A DNA stretch of 64,000 bases from Streptomyces spongiicola. GTDB taxonomy: Bacteria > Actinomycetota > Actinomycetes > Streptomycetales > Streptomycetaceae. The stretch spans positions 4,241,501 to 4,305,500 of the forward strand of contig NZ_CP029254.1 of the NCBI RefSeq assembly GCF_003122365.1, written 5' to 3'. A program made the position numbers and the translations under genes. Shown here in pieces: positions 60,991 through 64,000 of the stretch (positions within the stretch are counted from its first letter, which is position 1; every line of letters starts with the position of its first letter). The notes beneath the pieces were generated by a model, which saw only the letters and a program-made list of their open reading frames with translations, searched no databases and was not told the origin of the DNA.

Positions 60991-62829
60991 GTGCTCTATC
61001 TCTACTTCGTCCTGCTCATCGGCGGGGTGTTCCTGTTCGCGGCCGGAGTCGTGGAGCAGCGCAGGCACTACGCCGCGCTGCACTCCATACCCTCCCGGGT
61101 CCTCGTCAACGGCATCCGCGGCAAGTCCTCCATCACCCGGCTGTGCGCGGGCGCGCTGCGCGGCGGTGAACTGGTCACCGTCGCCAAGACGACGGGTACG
61201 GCCGCGCGTTTCATCCACCCCGACGCGACCGAGGAGCCGGTCTACCGGAAGTTCGGCATCGCCAACGTGGTGGAGCAGATCGGCATCGTGCGCCGGGCCG
61301 CCACATACCGGCCGGACGCCCTGGTGATCGAGTGCATGGCCGTGATGCCGGCGTTGCAGGAGGTGAACCAGAGCAAGCTGATCCGTTCCACGATCGGCGT
61401 CCTGTGCAACGTCCGTGAGGACCACCTGGCCGAGATGGGCCCCACCCTGGACGACGTGGCCCGGTCGCTCTGCCGCTCGATGCCGGAGAACGGCATCTGC
61501 GTCACCGCGGAGAAGGAGCGTTTCCACATCCTCCAGGAGGAGGCGGACGCCCGTAACTGCGAGCTGGTCTACGCCGACCCGGAGTCGGTCACCGACGCGG
61601 AGCTGCGCGGCTTCAGCTGGTTCACCTTCAAGGAGAACGTGGCGATCGCCCTGGTCGTGGCGGACCTCCTCGGCGTGGAACGGGAAGTCGCCCTCCAGGG
61701 GATGTACGACGCCCCGCCGGACCCGGGCGTCCTCTCCGTGGAGCGCTACGCCACGCCGGAGGGCAAGCGGCTGGCCTTCGCCAACGTCTTCGCGGCGAAC
61801 GACCCCGAGTCCACGCTGATGAACATCAACCAGCTGCTCGACCTCGGGGCCATCAGCCGCCCGCTGAACGTCGTGATCAACTGCCGTCCCGACCGCGTGG
61901 AACGCAACGGGCAGATGGGCGAGATCATCCCCGACCTCCAGCCGGACAACGTCTTCGTCATCGGGCACCCCGCCAAGAGCGCCATCGACGCCATCCCGGC
62001 CGAATGGCGCGACCGGGCGGTCGACCTCGGGGGTGAGCGGCGCTCGGCCGACGAGTTCATGCCCGCCCTGCTCGAGCGCATGTCCGACGGCTCCTCCCTG
62101 GTGGCGATCGGCAACATCCACGGCCAGGGCGAGGAGTTGCTGGAGTACCTGGCCGAACTGCCGGCGGACGAGAGCGAGAGCGAGAGCGGCGCGGACGAGG
62201 TACGTCAGCCCGCGGCCGCGGCGGCTTCCCAGCCTGCGCGGCTGGACCCCTTCGCCTCCTACCCCGTGGCCTACGAGGAGCGCTACCAGGCCTCCCAGAC
62301 CCAGGAGATCCCGGTGGTCCGCATCCCCGTCCAGCCGCCCGGACCGGACGCCGACGCCCGCCCGGTGCCCGAACCGCGGGACCGGCGGGAGTGGGACCAC
62401 CAGGCGCAGGGGCACGGGGGCCGCCGGGGACGGGGGCAGTGGGCCCAGCAAGATCAGCAAGCCCAGCAAGCCCAGCAAGCCCAGCAAGCCCAGGATCCGT
62501 CTCGGCAGTGGGAGGGGCAGGTCCAGGATCCGTCTCGGCAGTGGGAGGGGCAGGCTCAGGATCCGTCTCGGCAGTGGGAGGGGCAGGCTCAGGACCCGTC
62601 TCGGCAGTGGGAGGGGCAGGTCCAGGACCCGTCTCGGCAGTGGGAGGGGCAGGCTCAGGACCCGTCTCGGCAGTGGGAGGGACAGGCCCATGACCCGGCC
62701 CAGCAGTGGAACCGGCAGGCCGGCGGGCAGCAGGAGTGGGACCGCCAGGCGTGGCCGCCCGCCGAGGACCCGCACGGCCCGCCCCGCCATCCGACGACGG
62801 AGGGCGGCGGAATGCCCCCGCGCCCCTGA
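60991..62829 (+). CDS. pgsB: Poly-gamma-glutamate synthase PgsB/CapB-like, with repeat tail
   Basis: A 612-residue protein. The N-terminal 395 residues match PgsB/CapB, the Mur-ligase-like ATP-dependent amide ligase: a membrane helix at 4-20, P-loop GIRGKSS (41-47), ECMAV (114-118) and NVREDHLAEMG (140-150). Bacillus PgsB is about 393 residues. The extra 215 residues are a Pro/Gln/Asp tail: QQA repeats, then six exact-length 11-residue repeats of QDPSRQWEGQ(A/V) and one degenerate copy. The substrate is probably glutamate. Starts six bases after the upstream gene. Confidence 0.88.
   Translation: MLYLYFVLLIGGVFLFAAGVVEQRRHYAALHSIPSRVLVNGIRGKSSITRLCAGALRGGELVTVAKTTGTAARFIHPDATEEPVYRKFGIANVVEQIGIVRRAATYRPDALVIECMAVMPALQEVNQSKLIRSTIGVLCNVREDHLAEMGPTLDDVARSLCRSMPENGICVTAEKERFHILQEEADARNCELVYADPESVTDAELRGFSWFTFKENVAIALVVADLLGVEREVALQGMYDAPPDPGVLSVERYATPEGKRLAFANVFAANDPESTLMNINQLLDLGAISRPLNVVINCRPDRVERNGQMGEIIPDLQPDNVFVIGHPAKSAIDAIPAEWRDRAVDLGGERRSADEFMPALLERMSDGSSLVAIGNIHGQGEELLEYLAELPADESESESGADEVRQPAAAAASQPARLDPFASYPVAYEERYQASQTQEIPVVRIPVQPPGPDADARPVPEPRDRREWDHQAQGHGGRRGRGQWAQQDQQAQQAQQAQQAQDPSRQWEGQVQDPSRQWEGQAQDPSRQWEGQAQDPSRQWEGQVQDPSRQWEGQAQDPSRQWEGQAHDPAQQWNRQAGGQQEWDRQAWPPAEDPHGPPRHPTTEGGGMPPRP
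62445..62721 (+). repeat. 33-bp in-frame tandem repeats in pgsB
   Basis: Six units of 33 bp start at 62491, 62524, 62557, 62590, 62623 and 62656, with only GATCCG/GACCCG, A/V codon and single-base differences. A degenerate seventh starts at 62689. A 9-bp CAGCAAGCC-type repeat precedes them. Low divergence implies recent expansion, and copy number may vary between strains. Confidence 0.9.
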
Positions 62830-62904
62830 CCCTCGCGGCCTTCGCGGCACCGGCCGCGTCCGCCCCGTCATGCCCGCAACCCGTACACCTGCCCGGAGAC
62901 CCCG

Positions 62905-63387
62905 TTGACCACCGCTGCCCTGACCCCCGAGATGGCCGCCCTGGGCATCGCCATAGGTCTGTTCTTCTCACTGCTGTGCTACCTCACCACCAATCTGTCG
63001 CCCGGCGGGATGATCACCCCGGGCTGGCTCGCGCTGACCCTCATCGAGGACCTCCAGCGGGCGGCGATGGTGGTCGGTGTCACCGCCCTGACCTACGCGG
63101 GCACCAAGATCATGCAGCGGCTGGTGATCCTCTACGGCAAGCGCCTGTTCGCCGCCGTGGTGCTGCTGGGCGTGCTGCTGCAGGCCACCGTGATGATCGT
63201 GCTCTCCATCGAGTTCCCGCTGCTGTACGGCAACCAGACCCTCGGGTTCATCGTGCCCGGCCTGATCGCCTACCAGCTGGTGCGCCAGCCCAAGGGCCCC
63301 ACCCTGCTGGCCACGGGCACTGTCTCCCTCATGGCCTACATCGTCGTCGCCGCCGGCCTGCTGCTCGGCGTCATGCCCGCCGTCTGA
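62905..63387 (+). CDS. pgsC: Poly-gamma-glutamate synthase PgsC/CapC-like
   Basis: A 160-residue integral membrane protein with about five helices, matching CapC/PgsC (LGIAIGLFFSLLCYLTTNLSPGGMITPGW; NQTLGFIVPGLIAYQLVRQ). In Bacillus it forms the membrane part of the synthase/exporter with PgsB and PgsA. The TTG at 62905 follows CCCGGAGAC. It lies 75 bases after pgsB, so the two are likely co-transcribed. Confidence 0.87.
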   Translation: MTTAALTPEMAALGIAIGLFFSLLCYLTTNLSPGGMITPGWLALTLIEDLQRAAMVVGVTALTYAGTKIMQRLVILYGKRLFAAVVLLGVLLQATVMIVLSIEFPLLYGNQTLGFIVPGLIAYQLVRQPKGPTLLATGTVSLMAYIVVAAGLLLGVMPAV

Positions 63388-63403
63388 GAATCGAGGAAGA
63401 GCG

Positions 63404-64000
63404 ATGGCAGGAAAGAAGAAGTCGCGCGTCACATCGGGTCTGGTGCTGCTCGGGCTCGTCGCCGCTTCGGGATACCTCACCGTGGAACTGCGCAAGCAGG
63501 AGGCGCCGGGCATCACCGAGGTCCGCAACGTCGGCGTCCTGAAGGGCAACGGCGGCGCGGGGCAGTCCGACGACAAGGGCGGGGAGAGCTGGTCGCGGCT
63601 GGACAACCCGGCGCGCAGTGTCCTGCGCGGAGGCGACGGCCAGGTCAAGGCGGTGCTGACCGACGGGGCGCGTACCGCCACGCTGACCGGGCCGGCGCGC
63701 ACCTTCGAGGAGCCCGCCGCCACTTCCTCCAAGGTCTCCACCACGGACTGGGTGCGGATGATGCCGGAGCCGTGGACCGAGGGCGCGGAGAAGGAGAAGT
63801 GGTTCAAGGACTGGTACGGCGAGAACGCGGACAGCAAGGAGGACGACCTGTTCGCCTTCGCCTTCCAGTACGTGGCGGGCGCTCCCGAGAAGAAGGACGA
63901 GCAGGGCATCGCCTACCGCGGCGACGCGAACTTCGGCCCGCTCAACCCCGCCGGTTCCGAGGGCGGTGACCTGCGTCTGGAGGAGTCGGACTTCTACGAC
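63404..64000 (+). CDS. Membrane-anchored protein, partial at the window end
   Basis: The frame starts at ATG 63404, after GAGGAAGAGCG, and stays open for 199 codons to the last base. A basic N-terminus (MAGKKKSRVTSG) and a hydrophobic segment (LVLLGLVAASGYLTV) make a signal anchor. The exported part is charged, with WTEGAEKEKWFKDWYGE near 130-147; no domain is recognisable in the visible part. It begins 16 bases after pgsC and so is likely part of the same operon, perhaps a hydrolase or accessory exporter whose domain lies beyond the window. Confidence 0.75.
   Translation, partial: MAGKKKSRVTSGLVLLGLVAASGYLTVELRKQEAPGITEVRNVGVLKGNGGAGQSDDKGGESWSRLDNPARSVLRGGDGQVKAVLTDGARTATLTGPARTFEEPAATSSKVSTTDWVRMMPEPWTEGAEKEKWFKDWYGENADSKEDDLFAFAFQYVAGAPEKKDEQGIAYRGDANFGPLNPAGSEGGDLRLEESDFYD

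Noticed and set aside
62445..62721. CRISPR or transposon repeat in pgsB
   Set aside because: The units are in frame, contiguous and coded as a protein repeat.
58579..62871. Minus-strand frame opposite the HAMP and pgsB genes
   Set aside because: The opposite strand has clear domains; this frame is a composition shadow with Leu/Pro repeats arising from the pgsB repeats.

Overview
The window is high-GC actinobacterial chromosome. Gene order, GTG/TTG starts, strong third-position GC and protein sequences (RpoB, RpoC, L7/L12, EF-Tu) point to Streptomyces. It covers the long ribosome/RNA-polymerase supercluster: secE-nusG-rplK-rplA, rplJ-rplL-rpoB-rpoC, rpsL-rpsG-fusA-tuf (str), rpsJ to rpsQ (S10), rplN to rplO (spc), secY-adk-map, infA-rpmJ-rpsM-rpsK-rpoA-rplQ (alpha), then truA.

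Region by region. 1-4.6 kb: the end of an FAD-monooxygenase-like gene, a secreted lytic transglycosylase, an NAD(P)-binding oxidoreductase and an amidohydrolase with a damaged active site, separated by repeat-rich intergenic DNA. 4.6-11 kb: tRNA-Thr, tRNA-Met, rpmG, a HadA/HadB-like hydratase pair, murB, adenosine deaminase, an aspartate aminotransferase-type gene and tRNA-Trp. 10.8-24.4 kb: secE to rpoC with a lipoprotein gene between rplA and rplJ. 24.4-30 kb: an accessory insert holding a WhiJ-type regulatory trio (XRE/DUF5753 regulator, DUF397 protein, divergent RsbW-like ATPase), a winged-helix protein with His/Asp-rich repeats and a Zn-ribbon tail, and an Rpn-like PD-(D/E)XK protein. 30-34.6 kb: the str operon. 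35-38 kb: a WXG-like protein, a DUF1023 alpha/beta hydrolase and a lipoprotein. 38-56.2 kb: S10, spc and alpha gene blocks. 56.3-64 kb: a lipoprotein on the minus strand, then a plus-strand block that resembles a poly-gamma-glutamate (PGA) locus: CapA-like lipoprotein, a membrane protein with two sensor-HAMP modules, PgsB, PgsC and a membrane-anchored protein cut by the window end.

How it works together: most of the window encodes translation, transcription and Sec secretion components, expressed from a few promoters with long leaders. Candidate promoters are visible before tRNA-Thr, rplK, rplJ, rpoB, rpsL, rpsJ, secY and infA. Strong hairpins mark operon ends or internal attenuation. A 25-nt sequence with one mismatch, forming a small hairpin, is shared by the rpsL and rpsJ leaders and may co-regulate the str and S10 operons.

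Most notable for follow-up: the PGA-like locus, whose PgsB carries a 33-bp in-frame tandem repeat tail and which includes a two-module HAMP protein with no output domain; the shared rpsL/rpsJ leader element; and the amidohydrolase lacking several expected catalytic residues. All functions are inferred from sequence only.
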